From assembly GCA_029257775.1 (NCBI GenBank), contig JARIAQ010000053.1, positions 1-55,184 on the forward strand: 55,184 nt of DNA, given 5' to 3'. The position numbers and the translations under genes are program-made. Each line of letters starts with the position of its first letter. Positions within the stretch are counted from its first letter, which is position 1. Below, in pieces: positions 44,749 through 53,386 of this stretch. Origin of the DNA: Blautia sp. (GTDB lineage Bacteria > Bacillota > Clostridia > Lachnospirales > Lachnospiraceae). The notes under the pieces are model-generated. The model had not been told where the DNA came from. It saw only the letters and a list, made by a program, of their open reading frames with translations, and made no database searches.

Positions 44749-45270
44749 AACTATTTTTTTGATTATTTTTGTATTTATTTGAAAGATTCTTTTTCCGTTC
44801 CTTTCCAGGCAAATTCCTTTGAGGCTAAATATATTCTTCCATTTCTGCTTGCAGTTTAAAAAGCAATTTGCCTCTTCTTACAGCATTTTTTTCACGAATT
44901 AGCTTTATCATCTGTTCTTTAAATAGTCCTATGGCAATATTTTCGTATATCCTGCAGCATATTATATACCAACACTTGTGCACGAAAATCCTGATCTATA
45001 TAAATGGTTGATTTTCCTGTTATACTTTCAAATTTCATTTTGTTTTTTAGAGTATGATATTTTTTCTCTATTTCCAACCTTTGGTAGTATAAATCTTGTA
45101 ATTGTTCTTGAGAAAATTCAGAATTGAAACACTTCTGGATGTTTTTTTCTTATTTTTTCTAATCGCTGATAGGTATGCCGTAAAAGAACCGATTCATCAG
45201 TTGATTTCATATTTCTACGCTCAAATTTATAATCATTGGAAGAAAGACGGAATAAGTTTGTCCAATAAGA
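44745..45270 (-). pseudogene. Broken IS4-family transposase
   Basis: On the minus strand, fragments in order are LFRLSSNDYKFERRN...HPEVFQF, then a stop and a jump (internal deletion and frame change). Next comes EFSQEQLQDLYYQRLEIEKK...NMLQDIRK, then a frameshift into NIAIGLFKEQMIKLIREKNA, an in-frame TAG, and the tail LPGKERKKNLSNKYKNNQK. The middle fragment holds a textbook IS4 Y-x2-R-x3-E-x6-K signature (Y-YQ-R-LEI-E-KKYHTL-K). The DDE aspartates fall in deleted parts. It cannot be functional. Confidence 0.78.
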
Positions 45271-45368
45271 ACAGCTGAAAATAGAAACGGAACATCATTT
45301 TAGGTGTTCCATAATCTATGAAATGTGATAAATTCATAAAACCCGTGAAAAGCCTGTAAAAAGGTACT

Positions 45369-45560
45369 TTACGGCACTCTATGAACTAAGACAAAAGCTA
45401 CGCTGTAATAACATTTTGTATGTGCTAATGAATACTCTTTCTTCGTCATAAATTACCTTCCCCTTCTGCAATATAGCCTGAACAACTTTATTGTAATTGG
45501 AAAGGTAATTTTTTTCTATAAGAATCGATGTGCACACGCATAGCGGGTGGGCGAAACAGA
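45369..45560 (-). mobile_element. Possible IS200/IS605-type left-end remnant
   Basis: On the minus strand a 26-codon frame starts at 45449 with MTKKEYSLAHTK after GGGGAAGG. This resembles the start of IS200-like TnpA (K-x-x-S-L-x-H-T-K-W), then diverges at once. Upstream a hairpin-like pair CACACGC/GCGGGTG (45533-45539, 45543-45549) and AATTACCTT/AAGGTAATT (45451-45459, 45502-45510) resemble the structured ends of such elements. Only 12 residues match, so confidence is limited. Confidence 0.4.
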
Positions 45561-45576
45561 CTAAAGTCCATAAATG

Positions 45577-45613
45577 AAAAGAAAGTTCTTCTTTTTTAGA
45601 AGGACTTTCTTTT
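45577..45613. terminator. Hairpin with A/T flanks, probable bidirectional terminator
   Basis: AAAAGAAAGTTCTTC (45577-45591) pairs with GAAGGACTTTCTTTT (45599-45613) with one G-T pair and a 7-nt loop. Confidence 0.7.
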
Positions 45614-45638
45614 GAATCTGATATAATTTTCTCTCAAA

Positions 45639-45687
45639 TAAAAAAACAGAACAGCTCAATGATAAAATACATATCTTGGCTGTTCTG
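45639..45687 (-). terminator. Terminator of the rplU-rsfS gene group
   Basis: On the minus strand CAGAACAGC (45687-45679) pairs with GCTGTTCTG (45655-45647), followed by a run of seven T. Confidence 0.85.
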
Positions 45688-45693
45688 CATATC

Positions 45694-46044
45694 TTAGTTT
45701 AATTCTTCTCTTTCTACGAGATCGCCATCTCTCCAAATACGTTCCAAATCATAAAACAAACGATTTTCTTCATCAAAAATGTGAATAACAACATCTCTAT
45801 AATCCATTAAAATCCAGTTCGCATTCTGATAACCTTCTAACTGTTTAGGCTCCACTCCTGCTTTACCCAGCATTTCATTCACGTTATCAGCCATCGCTTG
45901 TACTTGATTACGGTTCATTCCGCTCGCAACGATAAAATAATCTGCCAATGAAGATACTTTTTCGATATTAATAATCTTAATATCTTGTGCTTTTTTATCT
46001 TCCATAGCTTCACAAGCTATGCGTGCAATTTCTTTACTGTTCAT
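45694..46044 (-). CDS. rsfS: Ribosomal silencing factor RsfS
   Basis: This 116-aa DUF143/Iojap-family protein binds L14 and blocks subunit joining when nutrients are low. It contains DIKIINIEKVSSLADYFIVASG, VEPKQLEGYQNANWILMDYRDVVIHIF and FYDLERIW, which are diagnostic. AAAGGA lies before the ATG. It overlaps the yqeK end by 11 nt. Confidence 0.95.
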   Translation of the reverse strand: MNSKEIARIACEAMEDKKAQDIKIINIEKVSSLADYFIVASGMNRNQVQAMADNVNEMLGKAGVEPKQLEGYQNANWILMDYRDVVIHIFDEENRLFYDLERIWRDGDLVEREELN

Positions 46045-46645
46045 GCTTGTTCAATCCTTTCTGTTTTTTCCCAAGATGCAGTGTTTCATAATAATAAAAA
46101 GCGGTTTGCGTTGAGGGATCTATCACTTTTGTGTTTCGTTCCAGATAATTCAAACTATCTTTTAAAATATAATACATACATTCATCCAGATCCATAAACG
46201 CAATTTTTCTCACCCATGACAAATGCGGAGCTTTATCCCTCCCTGGCTCAATATAATCAGCAATATAAACAATTTTTTCAAGTTTTGTCATGTTCTCTTT
46301 GCCTGTTGTATGCCATCGAATAGCAGAGAGCACTTCATCATCTGAAACTTTGTACTGCTCTTTGGCAATATGCGCTCCAAGCTTTGCATGAATCAAAAAT
46401 GTATTTTGCTTTTCACAGGGTGAAAGATCTATCTGATTTTTCATACAAAGCTTTACTTTTTTCTTATTGGAAATACATTTTGCACAATCATGAAGAAGAC
46501 CGGCAATCTGCGCTTGTTCCATATCAGCGCCATGTGCCATAGCCAACGCTGATGCTGTATACATAACACCCAATGTATGAATCAAGCGATCTTTATCTAA
46601 ATATTTTTTCAGCTTTTTTTCAATTTCGGCAAAATCATATTTCAT
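46034..46645 (-). CDS. yqeK: YqeK family HD-domain hydrolase (diadenosine tetraphosphatase)
   Basis: This 203-aa HD phosphohydrolase degrades Ap4A symmetrically in Firmicutes lacking ApaH. The metal residues are in RLIHTLGV, GLLHDCAK, HAKLGA and AIRWHTTG. The start is ATG 46645, overlapping the nadD end by 11 nt. An upstream reading to 46762 lies inside nadD and has no homology. Gene order nadD-yqeK-rsfS is typical. Confidence 0.92.
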   Translation of the reverse strand: MKYDFAEIEKKLKKYLDKDRLIHTLGVMYTASALAMAHGADMEQAQIAGLLHDCAKCISNKKKVKLCMKNQIDLSPCEKQNTFLIHAKLGAHIAKEQYKVSDDEVLSAIRWHTTGKENMTKLEKIVYIADYIEPGRDKAPHLSWVRKIAFMDLDECMYYILKDSLNYLERNTKVIDPSTQTAFYYYETLHLGKKQKGLNKHEQ

Positions 46646-47273
46646 GTTTATCACAATCCTTATATATATTATTTTCTCTGATGTAATCAGCAACTTCATC
46701 AGGTACATAATAGATAACAGGAGTACCCTGAGCAATACGGGCACGAAGCTCTTTTGACGCAATATCTATGGTTGGTGAATTTATTTTTTCAATTTTACCA
46801 TGATATTTTTCTTCTAAAAAAGAAATTCGACTATTTAATTTTTCATGACTCGTATGATCTCGAGTTGCTACAAGAACTGTACATGCCCGCAATATTCTTC
46901 CAGGCTCTTTCCAGTCTTCAAAATCATATAAAGAATCTGCACCCAGAATAAAATAATAATCCGTATCTGGATGTTGTTCTTTTAATTCTTCTAGCGTCTT
47001 GTAGGTATAAGTGTAGGTTTTCTTGCCCATTTCCTCTAAGCATAGTTCAAAATGAGGATTTGACGCAATAGCTCTTTTTACCATTTCCACTCGCTGCTGA
47101 TCACTGGCTCCATCTTTACGGTTCTTCTTATGAGGCGGATTACCGGCCGGCATAAATAAGATCTTATCTAACTGAAATTGCTCATAAGCAACTTCTCCCA
47201 AGATTAAGTGCCCTATATGAATAGGATCAAACGTCCCACCCATAATTCCGATTTTCTTCCTTTTCTCCCACAT
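46635..47273 (-). CDS. nadD: Nicotinate-nucleotide adenylyltransferase
   Basis: NadD makes nicotinic acid adenine dinucleotide, the penultimate NAD intermediate and also the substrate of LarB encoded in this window. The nucleotidyltransferase motif GGTFDPIHIGHL is at residues 12-23. LFMPAGNPPHK and YYFILGADSL follow. The usual ISSTxxR motif reads IASKELR, a conservative variant. The length of 212 aa is normal. AGAGGG precedes the ATG. Confidence 0.94.
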   Translation of the reverse strand: MWEKRKKIGIMGGTFDPIHIGHLILGEVAYEQFQLDKILFMPAGNPPHKKNRKDGASDQQRVEMVKRAIASNPHFELCLEEMGKKTYTYTYKTLEELKEQHPDTDYYFILGADSLYDFEDWKEPGRILRACTVLVATRDHTSHEKLNSRISFLEEKYHGKIEKINSPTIDIASKELRARIAQGTPVIYYVPDEVADYIRENNIYKDCDKHEI

Positions 47274-47296
47274 AGCTAACCCTCTTTTTATCTTCT

Positions 47297-47587
47297 TTAT
47301 GGAAGGAAAATTTTTTTCTTATTATCTTTTCCTTCTTTATATAACACAATTTTCTTGCCAATAACCTGCACAACCTGAGAACGTGTACGTTCTGCTAAAA
47401 CTGCAGCGATTTCTTTAGGATCATCCATACAGTTCTGAAGTACACTAATCTTTATCAGTTCTCTCGCCTCTAAAGCTTCAGCCACTGCAGCTGTATTTTC
47501 CGGTGTCAAGCTAGATTTTCCAATCTGGAAAATCGGTTCCATTGTCATGGCAAGACCTTTTAAATAAGCTCTTTGTTTGCTTGTCAT
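47297..47587 (-). CDS. yhbY: YhbY family RNA-binding protein
   Basis: This 96-aa single CRS1-YhbY (CRM) domain protein is involved in ribosome assembly. It has KQRAYLKGLAMTMEPIFQIG with the IGK loop following, then ELIKISVLQNC and VVQVIGKKIVLY. AGGAGAG lies upstream. It lies between obgE and nadD. Confidence 0.92.
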   Translation of the reverse strand: MTSKQRAYLKGLAMTMEPIFQIGKSSLTPENTAAVAEALEARELIKISVLQNCMDDPKEIAAVLAERTRSQVVQVIGKKIVLYKEGKDNKKKIFLP

Positions 47588-47605
47588 ATTTCTCTCCTGT
47601 TTCTA

Positions 47606-48898
47606 TTACTTATAGTAATCAAAATCAAAACCGTACATTCGAACAGTGTCCCCTTCTTCAATGCCTGCTTTTTCAAGATCTTCTAAAATTCCACTTTCTT
47701 TTAAAAACTTCTGGAAAAATAAGAATCCCTTTTCTGAATCTAAATTGGTATAACCAAGCATTTTTTCAATTTTAGGACCTTCAATGATAAATATATGCTC
47801 ATCTTCTTCATCACGAGTAACTGTATATGGCAGATTTTCTGTAATCAGCACATCTTCTGGGAAAAATTCCTGTTCAAAAATAATCGGTTCTTTGTCAATT
47901 GTATCTAATAATCCTTTAACGTAATACAAAAGTTCTTTTAGTCCTTTTCCGCTTACAGCAGATATTGCAAAAACTTTCATACCCTGAGGTTCAAATTCAT
48001 TACGAATTTTTTCTACTGGATCTTCATCCCCTTCATATACAGCATCGATTTTATTTGCTGCAATTACTTGAGGACGCTTCATAAGCTCAGGATCATAAGC
48101 TTCTAATTCTTTATTAATTTTATATATATCATCAATAGGATCTCTTCCTTCAGTAGATGCAGCATCTACTAAATGAATTAATACCCTTGTTCTTTCAATG
48201 TGACGTAAAAACTGATGCCCCAATCCAACACCTTCTGAAGCACCTTCAATCAGTCCTGGAATATCTGCAATAACAAAACCATTACAATCATCTAAGTCTA
48301 CAACACCTAAATGTGGATTTAAAGTTGTAAAATGATAATTTGCAATCTGTGGTCTTGCGTTACTTACTCTAGAAAGAAAAGTAGATTTTCCTACATTGGG
48401 AAATCCAATAAGGCCTACATCAGCAATTACCTTTAGTTCTAATTGCACTTCTAATTCTTGTGCCGGCTGTCCAGGCTGTGCGTATTTCGGCACCTGCATG
48501 GTCGCTGTAGCATAGTGCTGATTTCCCTTTCCACCACGTCCACCTCTTAATACAACTTGTCTTGTATTTGTACCGGACATATCTGCAATTACTTTTCCAC
48601 TGGCTGCTTCTTTAATAACTGTACCTTCTGGTACCTTTAATACAATATCTTTTCCGTTTGCACCATGACATCTTTTTTTACCGCCTTCTTCACCATTGCC
48701 TGCGGCATATTTACTTTTATGACGATAATCAGTCAGTGCATTCATGCCTTTATCTACTTCAAATATAACATCTCCGCCCTTGCCGCCGTCACCGCCATCA
48801 GGACCGCCGTTTGGAACATAAAGTTCTCTACGGAAACTTACATGTCCATCGCCGCCTTTTCCGGAGCGGATATAAATTTTCGCTCTGTCTGCAAACAT
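47606..48898 (-). CDS. obgE: GTPase ObgE
   Basis: Obg is an essential GTPase in 50S assembly and stringent signalling. The 430-aa protein has the glycine-rich Obg fold (residues 1-158; PNGGPDGGDGGKGGDV). The GTPase domain has G1 GFPNVGKST, G3 DIPGLIEGASEGVGLG, G4 NKID and G5 SAVSG. A C-terminal OCT domain follows (residues about 345-430). GAGGT precedes the ATG. A hairpin terminator separates it from rpmA, so it may be attenuated. Confidence 0.97.
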   Translation of the reverse strand: MFADRAKIYIRSGKGGDGHVSFRRELYVPNGGPDGGDGGKGGDVIFEVDKGMNALTDYRHKSKYAAGNGEEGGKKRCHGANGKDIVLKVPEGTVIKEAASGKVIADMSGTNTRQVVLRGGRGGKGNQHYATATMQVPKYAQPGQPAQELEVQLELKVIADVGLIGFPNVGKSTFLSRVSNARPQIANYHFTTLNPHLGVVDLDDCNGFVIADIPGLIEGASEGVGLGHQFLRHIERTRVLIHLVDAASTEGRDPIDDIYKINKELEAYDPELMKRPQVIAANKIDAVYEGDEDPVEKIRNEFEPQGMKVFAISAVSGKGLKELLYYVKGLLDTIDKEPIIFEQEFFPEDVLITENLPYTVTRDEEDEHIFIIEGPKIEKMLGYTNLDSEKGFLFFQKFLKESGILEDLEKAGIEEGDTVRMYGFDFDYYK

Positions 48899-48918
48899 AT
48901 TTACCTCTTTCTTTATTG

Positions 48919-48958
48919 AAAAAAAGTGGCTTCAAACCCGTTAAAGATTTGAAGCCGC
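48919..48958 (-). terminator. Terminator or attenuator between rpmA and obgE
   Basis: On the minus strand GCGGCTTCAAA (48958-48948) pairs with TTTGAAGCCAC (48936-48926), followed by seven T. It probably lowers transcription into obgE relative to the ribosomal genes. Confidence 0.85.
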
Positions 48959-48973
48959 CCTTGTTATCGTGAA

Positions 48974-49264
48974 TTACTCTTCAGTAGCTACTGGAACAAC
49001 AGAAACCTGTTTTTTATCTCTGCCTTTTCTTTCGAAACGTACAACACCATCTACTAATGCAAATAATGTGTCGTCGCCACCTCTACCTACATTTACGCCT
49101 GGATGAATTTTTGTTCCACGCTGTCTGTAAAGGATATTTCCAGCTTTTACAAACTGTCCGTCAGCTCTTTTAGCACCAAGTCTTTTAGACTCGGAATCAC
49201 GTCCGTTCTTTGTAGAACCAACACCTTTTTTATGAGCGAATAACTGAAGGTTCATTTTTAACAT
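48974..49264 (-). CDS. rpmA: Ribosomal protein bL27 with cleavable N-terminus
   Basis: This is a 96-aa L27. The first nine residues MLKMNLQLF precede [15 protein letters not shown]. This is the Firmicute extension removed by the protease Prp after F9, exposing the N-terminus that reaches the peptidyl transferase centre. The ribosome binding site GAGGAGGTG lies inside the final codons of prp. The encoded protease is directly upstream. Confidence 0.96.
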   Translation of the reverse strand: MLKMNLQLFAHKKGVGSTKNGRDSESKRLGAKRADGQFVKAGNILYRQRGTKIHPGVNVGRGGDDTLFALVDGVVRFERKGRDKKQVSVVPVATEE

Positions 49265-49268
49265 GTCT

Positions 49269-49595
49269 TTACACCTCCTCGAATATTACATCGATATATT
49301 CCATGTATTCTTCTTCTATCCCCTGCAAACCGAGGATAAGCGAATTCAACAACAATTCTGTCTCACTGGAATAGCCTGCATCTATTTTAAAATACAATTC
49401 TCCTAAATCTTCATTTACATCTACAGTAAAAGCATCATCGGTAAACTGTTCAATAGAATTCACTGCATTCTGTGCAAGCACAGATGCCGCTGCACACACA
49501 ATATCACTGCCGATTTCGGCGTAACCTGCATGGCCCTGCATGGCAAATCCTGAAATTTTCTGTTCTGAATTCTGATAAATCGTCACTCTAATCAT
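49269..49595 (-). CDS. prp: Ribosomal-processing cysteine protease Prp
   Basis: This 108-aa YsxB/Prp family protein has catalytic H22 in MQGHAGYA and C34 in [16 protein letters not shown]. It cleaves the N-terminal extension of L27, whose gene follows immediately. The position between rplU and rpmA is the standard Firmicute arrangement. Confidence 0.95.
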   Translation of the reverse strand: MIRVTIYQNSEQKISGFAMQGHAGYAEIGSDIVCAAASVLAQNAVNSIEQFTDDAFTVDVNEDLGELYFKIDAGYSSETELLLNSLILGLQGIEEEYMEYIDVIFEEV

Positions 49596-49600
49596 ATTGA

Positions 49601-49906
49601 TTAAGCATTGATTTTTTCAATTTTAACTTTAGTAAACTGCTGTCTATGACCGTTTTTCTTGTGGTATCCGCTTTTTCTCTTATATTTGTAAACGATAACT
49701 TTTTTAGCTTTACCGTTTTCAACTACAGATGCAGTTACACTTGCATTAGCTACGTCTTCGCCAACTTTTAAACCATCATTGCTTACAGCAAGCACCTGGT
49801 CAAATGTAACAGTTTCACCAGCTTCTGCTCCAAGTTTTTCTACTCTGATAACATCGCCTTCGGCTACTTTGTACTGTTTACCACCTGTTGCAATAATTGC
49901 GTACAT
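49601..49906 (-). CDS. rplU: Ribosomal protein bL21
   Basis: This 101-aa L21 has [20 protein letters not shown] at the start and a C-terminal [20 protein letters not shown] rRNA-binding tail. The start at 49906 is fixed by AGGAGGTG. A longer reading to 49936 lies in the leader. It is the first gene of the L21-Prp-L27 operon. Confidence 0.97.
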   Translation of the reverse strand: MYAIIATGGKQYKVAEGDVIRVEKLGAEAGETVTFDQVLAVSNDGLKVGEDVANASVTASVVENGKAKKVIVYKYKRKSGYHKKNGHRQQFTKVKIEKINA

Positions 49907-49983
49907 ATGGCACCTCCTATTATCATTACTCGCCAAATATGGTGACTTGTTTCCAAGTACTTATACCTCTTTGTGCGGCATAC
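49907..49983 (-). promoter_or_regulatory. L21 leader RNA
   Basis: The rplU 5 prime leader contains GCCGCACAAAGAGG, a perfect hairpin ACTTG-GAAA-CAAGT (49958-49945) and TTTGGCGAG near the ribosome binding site. Position and pieces fit the Firmicute ribosomal protein L21 leader, thought to mediate feedback control. I recognise it by context and partial structure, not a covariance search. Confidence 0.65.
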
Positions 49984-49989
49984 GCTAAT

Positions 49990-50018
49990 ATGATAACAGC
50001 TATTTTAATATTCGTCAA
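49990..50018 (-). promoter_or_regulatory. Promoter of the rplU operon
   Basis: On the minus strand TTGACG (50018-50013), a 17-nt spacer and TATCAT (49995-49990), placing the start near 49983. Confidence 0.8.
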
Positions 50019-50036
50019 TAACTATTTTAAATTTTT

Positions 50037-50999
50037 CTAAATATATGTAGAAAAAAAAGTACTTGTATCAAAAAATAATCCATACAGAAAAATCAACATT
50101 CCCAAAATAATAGGCAATACTGTCAGAATAACTAAGCTAACTAGCATACCATTGGATTTTAGATACTCCTGTTCTTTCTCTACCTCTCCTTTTCGTAATA
50201 AATAATTCGCTGTATAAAATCCAAACGGCACTATACAGGTCATTCCCAAATAAATACCTAAAAAGGAAATAGGAATCCCTTGCTCTAAAAATATTTCTGA
50301 TACAGCTTCCGTTTGTGGCTGATTTCCTAAAAGACTCATTAAAAAGGACGGAAAAAAATTATTTGTAAAATGAAAGAGTGCTGGATAAAACATATTTTCG
50401 GTTTCCAACATAATATAGGTTAAAACTCCTCCTAAAATTGCCGTTGGAAGAAATCTCCATATACTTCCGTGAAAAATCCCAAAAATAATTCCCATGAGCA
50501 ACGATAAAAACCATTTATTTTTCCATTTATTTTGAAAACTTTTTAGAAGAACTCCTCTATGAAGAGCCTCCTCACAAACAGCAGGCATAACACTACTGAT
50601 AAAAACAGATAAAATCAATGGTACACTGTAAATAACTTCATTTAATCCTTCACTAACAGAAAAAATCTCTTTTGGAAAAAAATATGCCATAAACATAGTC
50701 ACAGGTAACATAAGAATATACGAACTTACCCACATCAATAATACACCAAAAGTTTTTCTCCACTTAGGCTTTTGTAAGGGAAAAATTTCCTTTGTTGGTA
50801 TTTTTAACATTTTTACGACAAATATGCTCAGCAAAAGAAGATATAATTCCGTTAAAGCCAGCCCATACATCCCCCATTTCATCTGTGCCCATGCAATAAT
50901 TGTATAAAAAGACAACATTACAATTCCAAAAAGCACCACACCATGCCATGGCTTTAGCTTTCTTCTATCGTCATCATTCGAATTCCAATTTTTTCCCAT
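50037..50999 (-). CDS. CPBP family intramembrane metalloprotease
   Basis: This 320-aa membrane protein has about eight helices and the CPBP (Abi/Rce1-like) motifs: motif 1 EEALHRGVLL, motif 2 FGIFHGSIWRFLPTAILG and motif 3 FHFTNNFF. Members process membrane peptides or protect against bacteriocins. The substrate here is unknown. It overlaps the NUDIX gene by 26 nt, with GAGGCGG at a proper distance. Confidence 0.88.
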   Translation of the reverse strand: MGKNWNSNDDDRRKLKPWHGVVLFGIVMLSFYTIIAWAQMKWGMYGLALTELYLLLLSIFVVKMLKIPTKEIFPLQKPKWRKTFGVLLMWVSSYILMLPVTMFMAYFFPKEIFSVSEGLNEVIYSVPLILSVFISSVMPAVCEEALHRGVLLKSFQNKWKNKWFLSLLMGIIFGIFHGSIWRFLPTAILGGVLTYIMLETENMFYPALFHFTNNFFPSFLMSLLGNQPQTEAVSEIFLEQGIPISFLGIYLGMTCIVPFGFYTANYLLRKGEVEKEQEYLKSNGMLVSLVILTVLPIILGMLIFLYGLFFDTSTFFSTYI

Positions 51000-51471
51000 C
51001 TAAAACCGCCTCTCTCAATTCATCATCTTGATATACCAGTTTCAAAGAAAAGAATCCCTTTCCTTCCTGTAACAGACGAAAAAAGATTTTATCTCCTTCC
51101 CAAAGTTTCAAAGAATATATATCTTTTTTATTCACCCATTCTAAATTTCCCTCTGAGCATGAAATTAATTCTCCTTCATACCCATCAGCTGTATAAAGGC
51201 ACATGTATTCTGTATCTGCAGTTTTACCTTTAGAAGAAAAAGTAAAAGTAATAATTCCTCGAAATTGATAAGAAGTTAAAGTCAACCCTGTCTCTTCTTT
51301 TACCTCACGTAAAAGACAATCTTCAGGACTTTCTCCATTTTCAAAGTGTCCTCCAACACCAATCCATTTGTCTTTATTAATATCATTCTTTTTTAATACT
51401 CTGTGAAGCATGAGATATTTCTCATTTTTTTCAATATAACATAGAGTGGTTAGCTTCGATTTTGTTTCCAC
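50974..51471 (-). CDS. NUDIX hydrolase, MutT-like
   Basis: This 165-aa protein has a complete Nudix box from GVGGHFENGE through REVKEETGL (G-x5-E-x7-R-E-x2-E-E-x-G). The N-terminal TTLCYIEKNEKYLMLHR resembles clostridial 8-oxo-dGTP diphosphatases, but the substrate is not proven. The start is GTG 51471 because AGGAGG is 7 nt away. A GTG at 51477 is too close to it. Confidence 0.85.
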   Translation of the reverse strand: METKSKLTTLCYIEKNEKYLMLHRVLKKNDINKDKWIGVGGHFENGESPEDCLLREVKEETGLTLTSYQFRGIITFTFSSKGKTADTEYMCLYTADGYEGELISCSEGNLEWVNKKDIYSLKLWEGDKIFFRLLQEGKGFFSLKLVYQDDELREAVLDGKKLEFE

Positions 51472-51492
51472 AGACACCCCTCCTATTCTTTC

Positions 51493-52686
51493 TTACAAGA
51501 GTTCTTTTAATTCTTCTGCAAGAGATTTTCTTACTTTTTTTCTTGTGACTTCTACAATATTTAACTCTGTCATATCTACCACTGTGCCCTTTATGGAATC
51601 CTGCCATAAATATCTTTGAAGGGTCTGCATAAGTTCTTCTTTGTCATCATCTTTTTCCATATTGATGAAATCAATCAAAATAATTCCTGATAAATTTCTA
51701 AGCCTTAATTGCCATGCAATTTCCTTTGCCGCTTCTAAATTAATTTTACGAAAAGTTTCCTGTGTATCCTTTTTTGCTATAAATTTTCCAGTATTTACAT
51801 CAATACATACAAAAGCTTCTGTTTGTTGTATTACAAGAAATCCACCTGATTTCAACCATACTTTTTCATTTAGAGCCTGTTCAAAGGCTTTTTCTAAATT
51901 ATACAATTTATAGAGTGGCAACAATTTATCCTCATAATAACGCACAGTTGTTCTTTGCTGTTTATATGCATTTAAATATTGCAGTGTATTCTCATATAAA
52001 TCCTGTTTATCTGTTATAATTTCTTCCAATTCCTGTCCATATATATTTTGCAAAATCTGCACATATTCTGGCATACTTTTTTCTAAAACAGAAAAACATA
52101 CTCGGCTGTTTCCTTTTTTTAACACTTCCTCGTAGCGTTTCAGCAACTCATCCAGCTCATGTAGAATTTCCTCTTCCTGGGCTTCTCTACAGTTTGTCCT
52201 GACAATCACACCTACATTTTCCGGAATTCTATCTTTAAGAATTTCCCGAATACGCTTTTTTTCTTCTTTTTTTAATTTCCCTGAAAAGCCTAACTCTTTT
52301 CTTTCTGAAGTTAATACAAGATAGCGCCCTGTAAAGTTCAAGTTACTAGTCACATAAGGAAGTTTACTTTTTATTCCTTCTCTAGACACCTGAACAATAA
52401 TTTCGTCACCCATTTTTAATACATTATTTTTTTTTACATTTACAAAATAAGGAGAAGACTTTTCTGCCATGGAATAATAACACATAATACCATCTGCAAT
52501 TTCAATAAATGCCGCTTGAATATTCTTCTGGATATTTTTCACTTTCCCCACATAAATATTTCCCAAAATCCCCTCTGAATTTAAATCCATAGGATTAAGC
52601 TGGCAAATACGCCCTTCTCGCTCTAATGCAGCTACTAGTATAGATGTATTCCTATATTCCATCTCTGTTAATATCAGTTTACTCAA
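51493..52686 (-). CDS. Ribonuclease E/G family protein without Zn-link
   Basis: This RNase E/G catalytic protein of about 397 aa has an S1 domain near the N-terminus (GNIYVGKVKNIQKNIQAAFI). Metal-binding Asp residues are in CIDVNTGKF and IILIDFINM. It ends VRKSLAEELKELL, where E. coli RNase G continues into the CPxC Zn-link, so the tetramerising cysteines are absent. The start is TTG 52686 (AGGTGA 5-6 nt upstream) or GTG 52695, within the end of the upstream gene. The role is probably RNA processing in the same operon as ribosomal genes. Confidence 0.85.
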   Translation of the reverse strand: MSKLILTEMEYRNTSILVAALEREGRICQLNPMDLNSEGILGNIYVGKVKNIQKNIQAAFIEIADGIMCYYSMAEKSSPYFVNVKKNNVLKMGDEIIVQVSREGIKSKLPYVTSNLNFTGRYLVLTSERKELGFSGKLKKEEKKRIREILKDRIPENVGVIVRTNCREAQEEEILHELDELLKRYEEVLKKGNSRVCFSVLEKSMPEYVQILQNIYGQELEEIITDKQDLYENTLQYLNAYKQQRTTVRYYEDKLLPLYKLYNLEKAFEQALNEKVWLKSGGFLVIQQTEAFVCIDVNTGKFIAKKDTQETFRKINLEAAKEIAWQLRLRNLSGIILIDFINMEKDDDKEELMQTLQRYLWQDSIKGTVVDMTELNIVEVTRKKVRKSLAEELKELL

Positions 52687-53386
52687 TTTCTTCACCTAAA
52701 TCTTCCAGTGAAATGAGATTTCTGTATTCTTCTGTTCCCTTGTCTGCATAAACCTCAGCTCTGTGAATTGTAAATCTAAAACTATCAAATTCTTGTCCAC
52801 AGAAAGCCAAAAATGCTTCCATTACCAATTCTGGTTTTGTATTTTTCACACTTCCTGCTGCAAGCTTTAAGAAAATACGGTTTCCTTCCAAATGCATATC
52901 ATAAATATATGGTCTAATATCCACTTCTTTTTCATTTTTCTTAGTTTTCTTCACAATAAGAATGTTGGTCTGATCAATAAAAGAAGATATTTTATCCTTC
53001 CAGTCTGTTTCAGGCTCCATTCCTTCCCGGAACTCTACATAATAATCTGCTGCTGCAACTAATGCCATGGCTGCATTTGCTTTACCATCAGGAATTTTCC
53101 GGAAACTTTTCACTTCCATTCCTTCTACCATTACCTGATTTAATCGTTTTACTGCTTTTTTTCCTGCAATAGGTGTATTAATTTCCATATCAAAATATTC
53201 TGCTGTACTGGTCACTCCAACTCCTAAAGGAGCAGCAAATGACATAATCATGTGAGGACTAAACCCTTCAGAATATGCCACATCAATCCCTGCTCTTTTA
53301 ATTGCCTTCTGAAAATACCGCATAATATCCAGATGTCCAATAAATTTCATTGCCCCTTCTTTGGCAAATTTCACTCTAACCTTCAA
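52679..53386 (-). CDS. DUF2344 (TIGR03936) radical-SAM-linked protein
   Basis: This 235-aa protein of the DUF2344 family is always found next to or fused with a TIGR03960-type radical SAM protein, as here. It has VRVKFAKEGAMKFIGHLDIM at the N-terminus and SEGFSPHMIMSFAAPLGVGV. The start is TTG 53386 with AGGAGG 8 nt upstream. It overlaps the radical SAM gene by 11 nt. The function is unknown, perhaps in tRNA or protein modification with its partner. Confidence 0.88.
   Translation of the reverse strand: MKVRVKFAKEGAMKFIGHLDIMRYFQKAIKRAGIDVAYSEGFSPHMIMSFAAPLGVGVTSTAEYFDMEINTPIAGKKAVKRLNQVMVEGMEVKSFRKIPDGKANAAMALVAAADYYVEFREGMEPETDWKDKISSFIDQTNILIVKKTKKNEKEVDIRPYIYDMHLEGNRIFLKLAAGSVKNTKPELVMEAFLAFCGQEFDSFRFTIHRAEVYADKGTEEYRNLISLEDLGEEIE

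Larger units (their letters stand above)
44609..45693. other. Gene-free 1.1-kb stretch holding decayed insertion sequences
   Basis: No intact gene is present between lexA and rsfS. The stretch contains the lexA terminator, a broken IS4-type transposase, a short IS200-like start with an end-like hairpin, and two further terminator hairpins. Confidence 0.75.

Noticed and set aside
44570-44812. 80-codon minus-strand frame beside lexA
   Set aside because: It is the out-of-context tail of the broken IS4-type transposase running into lexA antisense, not a separate gene.
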